Shown in pieces: positions 8,311 through 17,447 of a stretch of 64,000 bases of DNA (position 1 is its first letter; the number at the start of each line of letters is the position of its first letter). The notes under the pieces are model-generated. The model had not been told where the DNA came from. It did no database searches and worked only from the letters and a program-made list of their open reading frames with translations. The stretch covers positions 1-64,000 of the forward strand of contig NZ_KB898372.1 of the NCBI RefSeq assembly GCF_000377565.1. Direction: 5' to 3'. This DNA comes from Rhizobium sp. 2MFCol3.1. Lineage in GTDB: Bacteria; Pseudomonadota; Alphaproteobacteria; Rhizobiales; Rhizobiaceae. The translations under genes and the position numbers were made by a program.

Positions 8311-8997
8311 TCAGATTCCCCGGAAAAGATTGCGGCGCGAGCGGCGGAAGATCAGCAACCCGGCAAGGTTCAGGATGGCGCGGAAGACGAAATTCATCAG
8401 GACGTATACCGCGGCAATCACGAGATAGACCTCCATCGTGCGGAAGGTTTCCGAACTGGCGATCATCGCAGCCCCTGTCAGATCTTCGACGCCGATCGCC
8501 GACACGAGACTGGTAGACAGCATGAGCAGCACGCATTGCGACACGACGGGCGTGAACACCTTCTCGAGCGCCGGCGGCAGGATGACGAAGCGAAGCGTCT
8601 GGAAATAGGTCATCCCGAGGCTCTCGGCCGCCTCAACCTGGCTGCGATGCGTCGACTGGATGCCACCGCGGACGATCTCCGCGATATAGCCGCCATTGTT
8701 GAGAACCAGCGCGATGACGACCGACGTCAATGGCGACATCCGCACGCCGAGATTCGGAAGTCCGAAGAAGATCACAAAGATCTGCACCAGAAGCGGCGTG
8801 TTGCGCATCGCCTCCACGTAGCACCGGACGAGAAAACGCGGCAAAAAGCCCGGTAAGGTGGAGGCGACGGCACAGCCGACGCCGAGCGCAATGCCCCCGA
8901 AAATTCCCACGAACGCCAGCAGCATCGTTAGCCAAAAGCCGCTGATGAACTGCGGTAGGTAGTTTACCAGTGGGCCGAATTGGAAGGTGTAATCCAT
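8311..8997 (-). CDS. PAAT-type ABC transporter permease (2)
   Basis: A 228-residue HisQ-type permease with an amphipathic N-terminus, membrane segments from about residue 18 (GFWLTMLLAFVGIFGGIALG), the MRNTPLLVQIFVIFFGLP block and an EAA loop (STHRSQVEAAESLGMTYFQT, then LRFVILPPALEK). It pairs with the other permease one base downstream. It follows the HD-domain gene by 36 bases and so belongs to the same transcript. Confidence 0.9.
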   Translation of the reverse strand: MDYTFQFGPLVNYLPQFISGFWLTMLLAFVGIFGGIALGVGCAVASTLPGFLPRFLVRCYVEAMRNTPLLVQIFVIFFGLPNLGVRMSPLTSVVIALVLNNGGYIAEIVRGGIQSTHRSQVEAAESLGMTYFQTLRFVILPPALEKVFTPVVSQCVLLMLSTSLVSAIGVEDLTGAAMIASSETFRTMEVYLVIAAVYVLMNFVFRAILNLAGLLIFRRSRRNLFRGI

Positions 8998-9033
8998 GCT
9001 AACCTCGGCTTTCGCGCCTTACAGTTACAGTCG

Positions 9034-9666
9034 TCACTCGGTCCCGAGCGGTCGCACGCGGATATTCTTGCCCGCTTGCGCGATCGTATTGGGATGGCAA
9101 AGATCGAGCGCTGCCGCGACCAACCACCAGGTGTGATCGGCCTGTCGGATGATGAAGCATTCCGTGCTATGGCCGATCTGACCGAATTCCATTGCGTGGC
9201 CCATGCAGATATGGCCGATTTCGTCGGGAAGGCCGACGGACAGGCAGACATGTGCGCCATAGGCGGAATGACGGTAGGTCGGGTCGCCGTAGCGATCGCC
9301 GCGCTCGGCCGAGCGCTTCAGCTTGACCGGATCGAATTCCCAGGTCTTGCCGATGTCGTGGCAAAGACCGCCGGCCAGAATGATGTCGCGATCGACCTTG
9401 GCCTCGGGATAGGTTGCCTTGAATTCTTCATAGATCGACAGAGCCAGACGGGTGACGCCACGCAGATGCGCATCCTGAGTACCCCGCTTCAGCGAAAAGA
9501 TGTTCGGGCTGCCCTCGCCCTGAATGTCGGTGACGCGATCGAAGGACGAGCGTTCGAGAGCGAACACCCAGGCGTCGATAACCTTCTCTCGCAATTCGGC
9601 TGACTCGATATCCGCAATCTCTGGCAGATCTTCGAGGATATGCGCGCGGGAAATGGTTTTGTACAT
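9034..9666 (-). CDS. HD-domain metal-dependent hydrolase
   Basis: A 210-residue HD-superfamily protein. The signature GGLCHDIGK places the His-Asp pair at residues 103-104, with candidate metal ligands at His68 (DAHLRG), His133, His139, His152 and His157 (CMGHAMEFG). HD proteins are phosphohydrolases or, in rarer cases, di-iron oxygenases, and the substrate here is unknown. It is the first gene of the catabolic operon and faces the LysR gene, so it is likely the first gene induced by it. An HD enzyme leading a sugar-acid operon is unusual. Confidence 0.75.
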   Translation of the reverse strand: MYKTISRAHILEDLPEIADIESAELREKVIDAWVFALERSSFDRVTDIQGEGSPNIFSLKRGTQDAHLRGVTRLALSIYEEFKATYPEAKVDRDIILAGGLCHDIGKTWEFDPVKLKRSAERGDRYGDPTYRHSAYGAHVCLSVGLPDEIGHICMGHAMEFGQIGHSTECFIIRQADHTWWLVAAALDLCHPNTIAQAGKNIRVRPLGTE

Positions 9667-9774
9667 TTTTTGACCACCTAGCTGAACTGCTTATTGAGTG
9701 AGCTTAGGAGTGATTGAATTCAAAATCCAATTAGGATATTGCCAGGTATCGATCGAATTTTTCTATAGGTTGAC
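9667..9774. promoter_or_regulatory. Divergent promoter region between LysR gene and sugar-acid operon
   Basis: This 108-base AT-rich gap contains the perfect palindrome TTGAATTCAA at 9714-9723 and a further AT-rich stretch before the LysR start. LysR proteins bind T-N11-A type dyads in such divergent gaps. The palindrome is seen, and the binding role is inferred. Confidence 0.45.
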
Positions 9775-10674
9775 ATGGCTCTCAGCTTTTCGGCGGTCGA
9801 GGCATTCTATTGGGCCTCGCAACTGCGCAGCTTCAATGCGGCAGCGGAGAAGCTGAGCATCACCCAGCCGACCGTGTCCTATCGGATCAAGGAATTGGAG
9901 GAGCAACTCGGCGTACCGCTGTTCATCAGGCAGAAACGCCAGCTGCAGCTGACCAGCGAGGGGGAGGCTCTCAAGCACTATGCCGAGGCTATGATCGGCA
10001 TTGCCCGGGACATCGAATCCAACATCAAAACGCGCAATACCCGCCTGCCGACGCTCAGAGTGGGTGTAATGGACAGTTTCGCAGTCGTATGCCTTCCCGC
10101 ATTGCTGGACGAACTCGACGGTCGCTTTGCCGACACCCGCGTTGCAGCCACCGTCGACACGAGCCATAACCTCGCCCGACAACTTTCTGAGGGGCTCCTC
10201 GACATCGCCGTCCTGTCGACACCACCGGAGCACGACAATGTTGCGCTGGAACTGCTCGGCCGTCAGACGGTGGAGTGGTTTGCGAGCCCCAAACTTGAGA
10301 TGCCGCGCGAATTCGTCTCGGAAGCGATGCTTCTCCGACAGAGAATATTCTCAACCCCCGCCCCATCCAATCTCCACACTTTGACGACCAATGCCCTGAG
10401 CGGCAACCGCGAGCTTGGCCTTCGCCTCAACGTCTGCAACAGCCTTGGCGCCATCCTCAACCTGGTTGAGGCAGGCACGGGCATCAGTATCCTGCCAGGC
10501 AGATTGCTTCATACCCAGCTGAAAGCGGGAACGGTACATTTGCTGAGGACCCACTCCCGCCTCCCCATGCAGGACGTGTTCATCGGGACCAACAAGGGCG
10601 CGGTGGTGCGGGCCTTACCGCAAGTGGCGCAGATGATCCGCAAAGTGAGTGTGGACGTCGCCTTCTGCGGCTGA
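9775..10674 (+). CDS. LysR-family transcriptional regulator of the sugar-acid operon
   Basis: A 299-residue LysR regulator: winged HTH at residues 1-60 (SFNAAAEKLSITQPTVSYRI, then KELEEQLGVPLFIRQKR) and a periplasmic-binding-like effector domain from about residue 90 (TLRVGVMDSFAVVCLPALLD). It is transcribed away from the 9666-1401 operon across a 108-base gap, the classical LysR arrangement, so it probably controls that operon in response to its substrate or an intermediate. Confidence 0.9.
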   Translation: MALSFSAVEAFYWASQLRSFNAAAEKLSITQPTVSYRIKELEEQLGVPLFIRQKRQLQLTSEGEALKHYAEAMIGIARDIESNIKTRNTRLPTLRVGVMDSFAVVCLPALLDELDGRFADTRVAATVDTSHNLARQLSEGLLDIAVLSTPPEHDNVALELLGRQTVEWFASPKLEMPREFVSEAMLLRQRIFSTPAPSNLHTLTTNALSGNRELGLRLNVCNSLGAILNLVEAGTGISILPGRLLHTQLKAGTVHLLRTHSRLPMQDVFIGTNKGAVVRALPQVAQMIRKVSVDVAFCG

Positions 10675-10691
10675 TCACCGGCGCGGTGGCG

Positions 10692-11591
10692 TCACGCAGC
10701 CTGAAACCCTTCCAACCCGGCCGCGACCTCCCTTGCCAGGGCAACAAATGTCTTGGCCGCAGCGCTTCGGTAGGCGTCCCGGCGCTGCATCAACACGGCG
10801 GTGCGCTGCAGGCGCACCGGATCGAGGGCAATTGCTTTCAGGTCCTGATGGGCGAAGGCGATCGTTGCGGGCAGGAGTGTCGAGAGAGACGTCCTGCGGA
10901 CAATCTCGATCACTGCGCTGATGGAGTTGGCCTCTATCCGGACCTGCGGTTGAATGTTGTGCTGACGGCAGAAACGATCGATCTGCTCGCGCGTGGCGAA
11001 CTCTGCGCTGAGCAGCACCAAGGACGCCGCACTCAGGGCCTCAAGTCCGACTGATGCTTCACCCGCCAAGGGATGTCCGGTTCTGACCACCAGGGCCAGT
11101 GTTTCCACCAGCAGGGGCTCAAGATCGAGGTCTGCTGTCGACGTGCCGGAAAACGCAATCCCGACATCGATCTCGTCAGACAGAAGCAGATCCTCCATGT
11201 GCTCTTGCGAAATCTCCCGCAGGTTGAGGGAGATGTTCGGGTAGCGACTATGGAACGCCTCGACGAGGGGGCCGACCAGATAGGTCGTGAACGTTGGCGT
11301 CACTGCCACCCGCAGCGCTCCACGGCTGAGGTCGTTCACATCGTGGAGGGCGCGCTTGGCTTCCCGGAACTCCTGCGAAGCACGGCGCACATATTGGAGA
11401 TACACCTCCCCGGAATCCGTCAATCGTGTCGTGCGCCCTGATCTGTCGAACAACTGCACGCCAAGGCTTTCCTCCATCAGCCTGACCTGCTGCGAAAGCG
11501 CCGGCTGCGAGACATGCAGGGCCTCCGCGGCCCGCGTGAAGCTTTGGTGCTCCGCCACTGCAAGGAAATAGCGAACCTGTCGAGAAAGCAT
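10692..11591 (-). CDS. cynR: LysR-family regulator, CynR-like
   Basis: A 299-residue LysR regulator. The HTH (SFTRAAEALHVSQPALSQQV, then RLMEESLGVQLFDRSGR) is followed by an effector domain from about residue 90 (GALRVAVTPTFTTYLVGPLV). The RHPL-like VRTGHPLAGE and the internal LLSAEFATREQIDRF match CynR proteins, which activate the cyanate operon when cyanate binds. The ATG at 11591 starts MLSRQVRYFLAVAEHQ; the upstream TTG adds two residues only. It diverges from cynT-cynS, which supports the name. Confidence 0.85.
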   Translation of the reverse strand: MLSRQVRYFLAVAEHQSFTRAAEALHVSQPALSQQVRLMEESLGVQLFDRSGRTTRLTDSGEVYLQYVRRASQEFREAKRALHDVNDLSRGALRVAVTPTFTTYLVGPLVEAFHSRYPNISLNLREISQEHMEDLLLSDEIDVGIAFSGTSTADLDLEPLLVETLALVVRTGHPLAGEASVGLEALSAASLVLLSAEFATREQIDRFCRQHNIQPQVRIEANSISAVIEIVRRTSLSTLLPATIAFAHQDLKAIALDPVRLQRTAVLMQRRDAYRSAAAKTFVALAREVAAGLEGFQAA

Positions 11592-11702
11592 ATTCAAACC
11601 TATAAGATTATCTAATCCATCGCATAATAAACGAGACTTTTACATTATTCCATGCGGCCCGTAGCTTTCACCTCAACAGATCGCGAAACGGAGATTGCAG
11701 CG
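11592..11702. promoter_or_regulatory. cynR/cynTS divergent promoter with palindrome
   Basis: An AT-rich gap holding the inverted repeat GATTA-TC-TAATC at 11606-11617, which fits the dyad symmetry expected for a CynR/LysR site. The repeat is seen; the binding is inferred. Confidence 0.5.
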
Positions 11703-12362
11703 ATGAAAGACATTATTGACGGCTTTCTGAAGTTCCAGAAGGAAGCCTTTCCTGAGCGGGTTAAGCTCTTCAAGGACTTGGCAAATCAGCAGAACCCGCG
11801 GGCTCTGTTCATTTCCTGCTCGGACAGCCGCCTGGTGCCTGAACTGGTTACCCAACGCGAACCGGGCGACCTCTTTGTTATCCGCAACGCCGGCAACATC
11901 GTCCCGTCCTACGGCCCGGAGCCGGGCGGCGTTTCCGCCTCGGTCGAATACGCGGTCGCGGCGCTGCAGGTCTCTGACATCGTGATCTGCGGCCATTCCG
12001 ACTGCGGCGCGATGACCGCCATCGCGACCTGTAAGTGCCTGGACCACATGCCTGCTGTGGGCAGCTGGCTGCGCTACGCCGACTCCGCCCGTGTGGTGAA
12101 CGAGGCCCGCCAGCACAAGGACGAGCCCGCCAAGGTCGCATCCATGGTGCGTGAAAATGTCATCGCCCAGCTCGCCAATATCCAGACCCACCCGTCGGTG
12201 CGGCTCGCTCTCGAAGAAGGGCGCATCACCCTCCATGGCTGGATTTACGATATTGCGAGCGGCCTTATCGAAGCTTTCGATGGCAGCAGGAGCGCCTTCG
12301 TTTCCCTCGCCGACAATCCTGACGTCCAGGCCATTAGATATCAGGCCAGGCGCGTCGCTTGA
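11703..12362 (+). CDS. cynT: Beta-class carbonic anhydrase CynT
   Basis: A 219-residue beta-carbonic anhydrase. The zinc ligands are Cys39 (FISCSDSR), His98 and Cys101 (CGHSDCGAM), and the Asp41-Arg43 dyad is intact. In cyanate operons this enzyme converts the CO2 released by cyanase back to bicarbonate, which cyanase consumes as co-substrate. The ATG at 11703 gives the conserved MKDIIDGFLKFQKEAFPER start, so I reject the start 17 codons upstream. It is followed after 46 bases by cynS. Confidence 0.93.
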   Translation: MKDIIDGFLKFQKEAFPERVKLFKDLANQQNPRALFISCSDSRLVPELVTQREPGDLFVIRNAGNIVPSYGPEPGGVSASVEYAVAALQVSDIVICGHSDCGAMTAIATCKCLDHMPAVGSWLRYADSARVVNEARQHKDEPAKVASMVRENVIAQLANIQTHPSVRLALEEGRITLHGWIYDIASGLIEAFDGSRSAFVSLADNPDVQAIRYQARRVA

Positions 12363-12408
12363 GCCCGACCACATTAACAGCCACATTCCCAATATGGAGA
12401 CAATACCA

Positions 12409-12879
12409 ATGTTGCAGTCCCAAGCCACAAAGACCACTCGCCAGGACCTGACCAACGCCATCCTCGCATCGAAACTCAAGAAGGACTTGAGCTTCGCAAA
12501 GATTACTGAGGGCACGGGCCTGTCGGAGGCGTTCGTCACTGCTGCCCTTCTCGGCCAGCATCCGCTGCCGGCGAATGCAGCCAAGACAGTGGGCAAGACG
12601 CTCGATCTCGATAACGACGCTGTTGCCCTGCTTCAGACCGTTCCGGTCCGCGGCAGCATCGGAGAAGGTGTGCCGAGTGACCCGACCATCTACCGCTTCT
12701 ACGAAATCGTGCAGGTCTATGGGACCACACTGAAGGCTCTGGTCCACGAAAAGTTCGGCGACGGCATCATCAGCGCCATCAATTTCAAGCTGAGCATCGA
12801 GAAGGTCGACGATCCAGAAGGTGGCTCCCGAGCAGTCATCACGCTCGACGGCAAGTATCTTCCGACCAAGCCGTTTTGA
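12409..12879 (+). CDS. cynS: Cyanate hydratase (cyanase)
   Basis: Exactly 156 residues, the length of the Escherichia coli enzyme. The three catalytic residues fall at the family positions: Arg96 and Glu99 in TIYRFYEIVQVYG, and Ser122 in GIISAINFKL. It turns cyanate plus bicarbonate into carbamate/CO2 and ammonia in the cytoplasm as a decamer. The open frame begins upstream inside cynT, but the true start is the ATG at 12409. No cyanate permease (cynX or cynABD) follows, so uptake must occur otherwise or be encoded elsewhere. Confidence 0.96.
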   Translation: MLQSQATKTTRQDLTNAILASKLKKDLSFAKITEGTGLSEAFVTAALLGQHPLPANAAKTVGKTLDLDNDAVALLQTVPVRGSIGEGVPSDPTIYRFYEIVQVYGTTLKALVHEKFGDGIISAINFKLSIEKVDDPEGGSRAVITLDGKYLPTKPF

Positions 12880-13271
12880 CAACGCTTATGGGCGGGAGTG
12901 CGAATAGAGCGCTCGGGCTGCGGCTTGCCGGTCGCAAGGGTACGCATCGCAGCTAGCATGGCCGCAACCGCGAGCACCGACGTGACTTTCCACAGGCGCG
13001 AGTTCTGATCCGAGCTGATGTGCAGACAGCTCGGATCGCCTGGTGGCGCGCCACGGTAATGGCGATTATTTCCAAGCAGCGCGCCAATGCCCCCTCTCCC
13101 GCCCCGTCTCTACAGGCAATTGCTTGACAGGTAGGTCTTGTGACTTCCTACCGTTTCACTGACCCCGGTCCGGCTTCCTCGTGGCGTGAGGATATCGCAA
13201 TCCGCTGCAGGACATTTTATTTAAGCTTATCGTCCCGGTCGGCGAGATCAAGACCCGCATATCCCCGGCGA
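12880..13271. other. Intergenic stretch downstream of cynS
   Basis: About 390 bases between cynS and the convergent GlxA-type regulator. I see a short inverted repeat GGTAGG/CCTACC at 13130-13152 and no supportable gene. The short open frames are inconsistent in composition and have no ribosome site. Confidence 0.5.
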
Positions 13272-14249
13272 TCAAGTCCGCGCATCACCGCGATAGACAT
13301 TCGGTTTCGCGCCCGTAAGCCGGCCGAATACCTTGCGAAATGCTGCAGGATCCGAATAGCCTACTGCCCAGGCAATGCTCTCGACAGAAGCATTCGTCGT
13401 CTCAAGCAACTGTCGCGCCTTCATGATGCGCACGTTCTGTAGATATTCGGTCAGCTTAAGCCGCGTCGCGCGAATAAAGCGGCGCTGCAGCGTCCGTTCT
13501 GAAAGACGCACGCTGTCTGCCAGTTCGCCGATCGATTTCTGCAACTCCGGCTTCGCATGAAACTGATGCTGGACCTGCAGGACCTCCTTGTCGCCGTGAT
13601 CGAAGCGCGGAAGAAAAGCCTTGTACTGGCTCTGGCTGCGACGCGGCGGGTCTACGACAAGAAAACGTGCCGTCTCCAGCATCACGGCCTGCCCAAGCAG
13701 TTTCTCGACAAGCAGAAGACCGAGATCGGCCCAGGCGAGAATACCGCCGGCGGTGATCACGTCCCCATCGTCGATAATCATGTTGTCGGGCGAAACGTCG
13801 ATATTGGGAAACCGTTCGGCAAGCCTTTCGGCAAAGGCCCAGTGCGTTGTGGCGCGCCGCCCGTCAATGAGCCCTGTCTCTGCAAGGACAAAGGCTCCGG
13901 CGCAAATTGAGCAGACGGTCACGCCACGCGCATGCTGAAACGCAAGCCATTGCGACGCGGGGCTCATGGTCTGCATTTTCTCCGGCATGATGATGCTCGG
14001 TGGCGCGATAACGTAGGTCAGCGAGTGGGGGATTCCAGGATGTGAATCCCATGTACAGGATACATCCCCATTCTCCATCTTCCAGTGACTGACGCGGATG
14101 CTGCGAAGGCTTGTCGGGGCCTGCAGATCCGTCGACCAGTCGCTGGCGATGCGAAACAGATCGGTCAACCCGTAGACGGCAGCCAACTGGCAATCCGGAT
14201 AGATCAGCAAACCCACCTCTATGAAATCAACGTTGTTTCGATTTGCCAC
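13272..14249 (-). CDS. GlxA-type AraC regulator with DJ-1/PfpI-like domain
   Basis: A 325-residue two-domain regulator. Residues 1-185 form a class I glutamine amidotransferase-like (DJ-1/PfpI) fold with the nucleophile-elbow Cys in VCSICAGAFVLAETG. Residues 220-320 form the AraC HTH pair (ADSVRLSERTLQRRFIRAT and VESIAWAVGYSDPAAFRKVF). GlxA-type proteins control amine, choline/carnitine or arginine genes in rhizobia. The start is a GTG at 14249. It diverges from an exported hydrolase 108 bases away, which may be its target. Confidence 0.87.
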   Translation of the reverse strand: MANRNNVDFIEVGLLIYPDCQLAAVYGLTDLFRIASDWSTDLQAPTSLRSIRVSHWKMENGDVSCTWDSHPGIPHSLTYVIAPPSIIMPEKMQTMSPASQWLAFQHARGVTVCSICAGAFVLAETGLIDGRRATTHWAFAERLAERFPNIDVSPDNMIIDDGDVITAGGILAWADLGLLLVEKLLGQAVMLETARFLVVDPPRRSQSQYKAFLPRFDHGDKEVLQVQHQFHAKPELQKSIGELADSVRLSERTLQRRFIRATRLKLTEYLQNVRIMKARQLLETTNASVESIAWAVGYSDPAAFRKVFGRLTGAKPNVYRGDART

Positions 14250-14357
14250 TTATGCCTCGGATAAAGTCATTTGCGCCACGCGCGTTCGACATAAGATGGC
14301 GATATCTTCTGCTTGTCAAATAAGGAATGCGCACACATAGCGCGACAGGAGAATGCA

Positions 14358-15335
14358 ATGACATCCGAGACAAATCGCTTCTTCGTGTCGAGACGCAGCG
14401 TACTGCTCGGCAGCATCGCACTTGCCAGCGTGACCATCCCGGGGCTCGCGTTCTCACAGAATTCTTCAACCGGCAACTTTTCACAAGGAGATATCGACAT
14501 GGGCTTCGTAACAACCAAGGACGGCACGGAAATCTTTTACAAGGACTGGGGTCCGAAGGACGCTCAGCCGATCGTCTTCCACCACGGCTGGCCGCTGTCT
14601 TCGGACGACTGGGACGCGCAGATGCTGTTCTTTCTCTCGAAGGGTTATCGCGTCGTTGCCCATGATCGCCGTGGCCACGGCCGTTCCGCGCAGGTTGCCG
14701 ACGGTCACGATATGGACCACTATTCCGCTGACGCTTTTGCCGTCGTGGAAGCGCTGGATCTGAAGAACGCCGTGCATATCGGCCATTCCACCGGTGGCGG
14801 TGAAGTTGCTCGCTACGTTGCCAAGTTCGGCCAACCGGCCGGGCGCGTCGCCAAGGCGGTTCTGGTGTCGGCCGTTCCGCCGCTGATGCTGCAGACCGAA
14901 AACAACCCTGAGGGCCTGCCAATCGAAGTGTTCGACGGCTTCCGTTCGGCACTTGCCGCCAACCGCGCACAGTTCTTTCGCGATGTTCCGGCCGGTCCCT
15001 TCTACGGCTTCAACCGGGATGGCGCCAAGGTGCAGGAGGGCGTTATCCAGAATTGGTGGCGCCAGGGCATGATGGGCGGCGCCAAGGCGCACTATGATGG
15101 CATCAAGGCCTTCTCCGAAACCGACCAGACGGAAGACTTGAAGGCGATCACCGTTCCGACGCTTGTCCTGCACGGCGAAGACGACCAGATCGTACCGATC
15201 GCGGATGCCGCCAGGAAATCGATCAAGCTGCTGAAGAACGGCCAGATCAAGACCTATCCGGGCTTCTCGCACGGCATGCTCACCCTCAATGCCGAAGTGC
15301 TGAACGCCGACCTGCTGGCCTTCATCAAGGGCTGA
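14358..15335 (+). CDS. Exported alpha/beta hydrolase (haloperoxidase/esterase-like)
   Basis: A 325-residue alpha/beta hydrolase. A Tat-like signal (SRRSVLLG followed by IALASVTIPGLAFS) precedes the catalytic domain. The nucleophile is in GHSTGGG, the acid in HGEDDQIVP and the His in PGFSHGM, so the triad is complete. FHHGWPLSSDDWD and the GHSTGG elbow match the non-heme chloroperoxidase/arylesterase group. The ATG at 14358 has an AGGAGA site 5 bases upstream; a second Met before GFVTTKDGT would give a cytosolic form of the usual 274-residue length. Likely periplasmic; substrate unknown. Confidence 0.85.
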   Translation: MTSETNRFFVSRRSVLLGSIALASVTIPGLAFSQNSSTGNFSQGDIDMGFVTTKDGTEIFYKDWGPKDAQPIVFHHGWPLSSDDWDAQMLFFLSKGYRVVAHDRRGHGRSAQVADGHDMDHYSADAFAVVEALDLKNAVHIGHSTGGGEVARYVAKFGQPAGRVAKAVLVSAVPPLMLQTENNPEGLPIEVFDGFRSALAANRAQFFRDVPAGPFYGFNRDGAKVQEGVIQNWWRQGMMGGAKAHYDGIKAFSETDQTEDLKAITVPTLVLHGEDDQIVPIADAARKSIKLLKNGQIKTYPGFSHGMLTLNAEVLNADLLAFIKG

Positions 15336-15390
15336 CGCCTATCCGGTGTGGGCGATTGACGCCGCGGCGCTTTGGGCCGATCGAAAAACA

Positions 15391-15410
15391 GAGGGGCGTC
15401 AGCGCCCCTC
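15391..15410. terminator. Hairpin downstream of the alpha/beta hydrolase
   Basis: A perfect 8-bp stem GAGGGGCG / CGCCCCTC with a TCAG loop, 56 bases after the hydrolase stop. No T tract follows, so it may be a Rho-dependent or weak terminator. Confidence 0.5.
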
Positions 15411-15933
15411 CTTGGCGACCAGCATTTGGCAAGTTGCGTGCGGCCGCACGCCCGATCGGCGCGCCGGCGCCGCCGCACTACTGGCAGATGTATTTCGGCT
15501 CTAACTCAATACCAAGAATTTACTGTGGCATGTCCGCGTCGCATTCCCGCGATTACCATCTGCTGCTCGACGAGCACGGCTACGAGTTGTTGGCGATGAA
15601 AGATCCGCTTGCCAAGCGGATCGGCGGCGACGCCCTACGATCCGGATATCTCTTGCAAGCAATGCATCGCTGCTCATGATGCCAACTTCGTCCATCCTCT
15701 GAGAAATCTAACGATGGCGCGATCGTCAGCCTGCTTGAAGCTGGAGCGACGAGACCGAGAAACGTATCTGGTTCCTGTTCGAGAGCCTCCTCCACACCAA
15801 CAATTGATCACGTGAAAGCCGGCATTGCGATCCTGTCCCGGTAGGATTACCGATTGCCGCTTTGCGCCCGATGGGTATTGATTTGACCATCGCCACTCAC
15901 ACACGGAGTGGATGCTTAGCAGCATCCTGTGTC
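15411..15933. other. Non-coding or decayed stretch before the broken kinase
   Basis: About 520 bases. A plus-strand frame (15356-15679) includes HSRDYHLLLDEHGYELLAMK, which looks protein-like, but it has no start context and no family I recognise. It may be a remnant. Nothing else is supportable. Confidence 0.4.
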
Positions 15934-17447
15934 ATGCGACGATTTCTAAACGAGCGCCGAGTTCCCGCAAAAACCGCACTTGCATGGGTCGCAGTCAGTG
16001 CGCTGTCTGTTCTGGTCCTCGCCGTTGCCAACTATAGAGCGGGTCAGCAGGAGCTTGTTGAAAGATCAGGTAACACCGAAACGCTACCTGCTGAAAAACT
16101 GGCGCAACACGATGCCCATCTAAGCGCACTCGGCGCGATCGTTCGCATGTCACCAGTTGAGCCGTCGCCGATCATTCAAGGCCTCTCGGAAAACATTCTG
16201 GTCCGGTATCCCCCCGTATTGTCCAAATCACCACATTCCGGCTCGATACCGCTGCCCCGCGGGCATTCTTGTATGGCCAGCCGCTTGGAGCCACAGAGGA
16301 AGATGGCCGCTCGCTCAGCGAATTACCACAGCTCTCCAATGTCGGCGATATCGTGAGCCGCGCCCTGCCCGGCGGGCAGGCCTACCATATCTTCAAGCTT
16401 GTCTAGCCCGGCCGCCTCTTGCGTCTGCGTATCGACGCCAATGCGTTGCTGGGCCGCGATATAGCGCCCCTTAACTACTCCACCAAGCTGACACTGAATG
16501 GCGAGACACTCGCGAAACATGGCCCCGGCGACAAAACGCTCCTTTCGGCTACGACAAGCATCGCGATGATGAGCCATACTCAGCCCCTCGAGCTGGAAAT
16601 CAGCCGGAATCTCGGCATCGATGAACTCGTCCCGCTTCGGTTGGCCGTACCGCTGATTGTCGGCTGGGCCGCGGTCATCTGGTTGGCCATGTCCCATAGG
16701 CAAACCCGGGCCGAACGGCGGCGCCATGAGACGAAGGCAGCGATGCTGAAGCAGGAAGCGATGCTCGCGCATGCTGGCCGGGTCAACGCTCTCGGTGAGA
16801 TGGCCTCCGGAATTGCCCACGAACTGGCTCAACCGGTGACAGCGGTGCTCAGCCAGAGCCAGGCCGCAAAGCGCGCGCTGGCAATCGGCCGCCAGGACAT
16901 CCTCGCAAAGGCACTCGACGCAAATATTCGCGAAGCAAAGCGTGCGGGTGATATCCTGGAACGCATGAGGGCCTATATCTCAGGTGCGCCGGCCGATATC
17001 TAATTGGTCCCTCTTGATGAGGCAGTTAGGGCCGCCATCGGCCTGATCCAGGCGGATATCAAGGCGCGGTCAATCGCCTTGAATGTCGAGGTTCCCTCGG
17101 GTCTGCCCATTGTGCCGATCGACGTGGTTTCATTTCAGCAGGTCATTCATAATCTCGTGCGTAATGCCGCAAATGCGCTCGCCGAATGCCCGTCACCTCT
17201 CATTACACTAAGGGCTCGGCGCGAAGAAAGCGGGGTTGCCATCGTAGTGGCAGACAATGGGCCACGCATAGAAACCGCTTCACTTCATCGGATCTTTGAA
17301 CCGTTCTTCACCACAAAAGCTGAGGGCATGGGCCTTGGGCTGCCTTTGTCGTCGCGGCTGATCGAGCGCATGGATGGTAGTCTCGAAGCATTTAATGACT
17401 GCGGCGCCACCTTCATTATCCGCCTGCCACCGGGAGAACCCTCGTGA
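15934..17447 (+). pseudogene. Sensor histidine kinase, broken by one frameshift and two stops
   Basis: Joined across lesions this is a DctB-like membrane kinase. The parts are an N-terminal membrane segment (ALAWVAVSALSVLVLAV), an extracytoplasmic region, a second segment (LRLAVPLIVGWAAVIWLAM), an H-box (LGEMASGIAHELAQPVTAVL), an N-box (HNLVRNAANALAE) and G-boxes (ADNGPRI, GMGLGLPLSSRL). The reading frame shifts within a run of six C at 16210-16215. In the second frame a TAG at 16404-16406 and a TAA at 17001-17003 interrupt it, the latter exactly between the phosphoacceptor and ATPase domains. The stop at 17445 overlaps the start of the response regulator (GTGA), so they were one operon. A full-length kinase cannot be made unless these are sequence errors. 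Confidence 0.85.

Noticed and set aside
15356..15679. 107-codon plus-strand frame after the hydrolase
   Set aside because: It includes a hairpin and has no ribosome site or family; kept only as a possible remnant.
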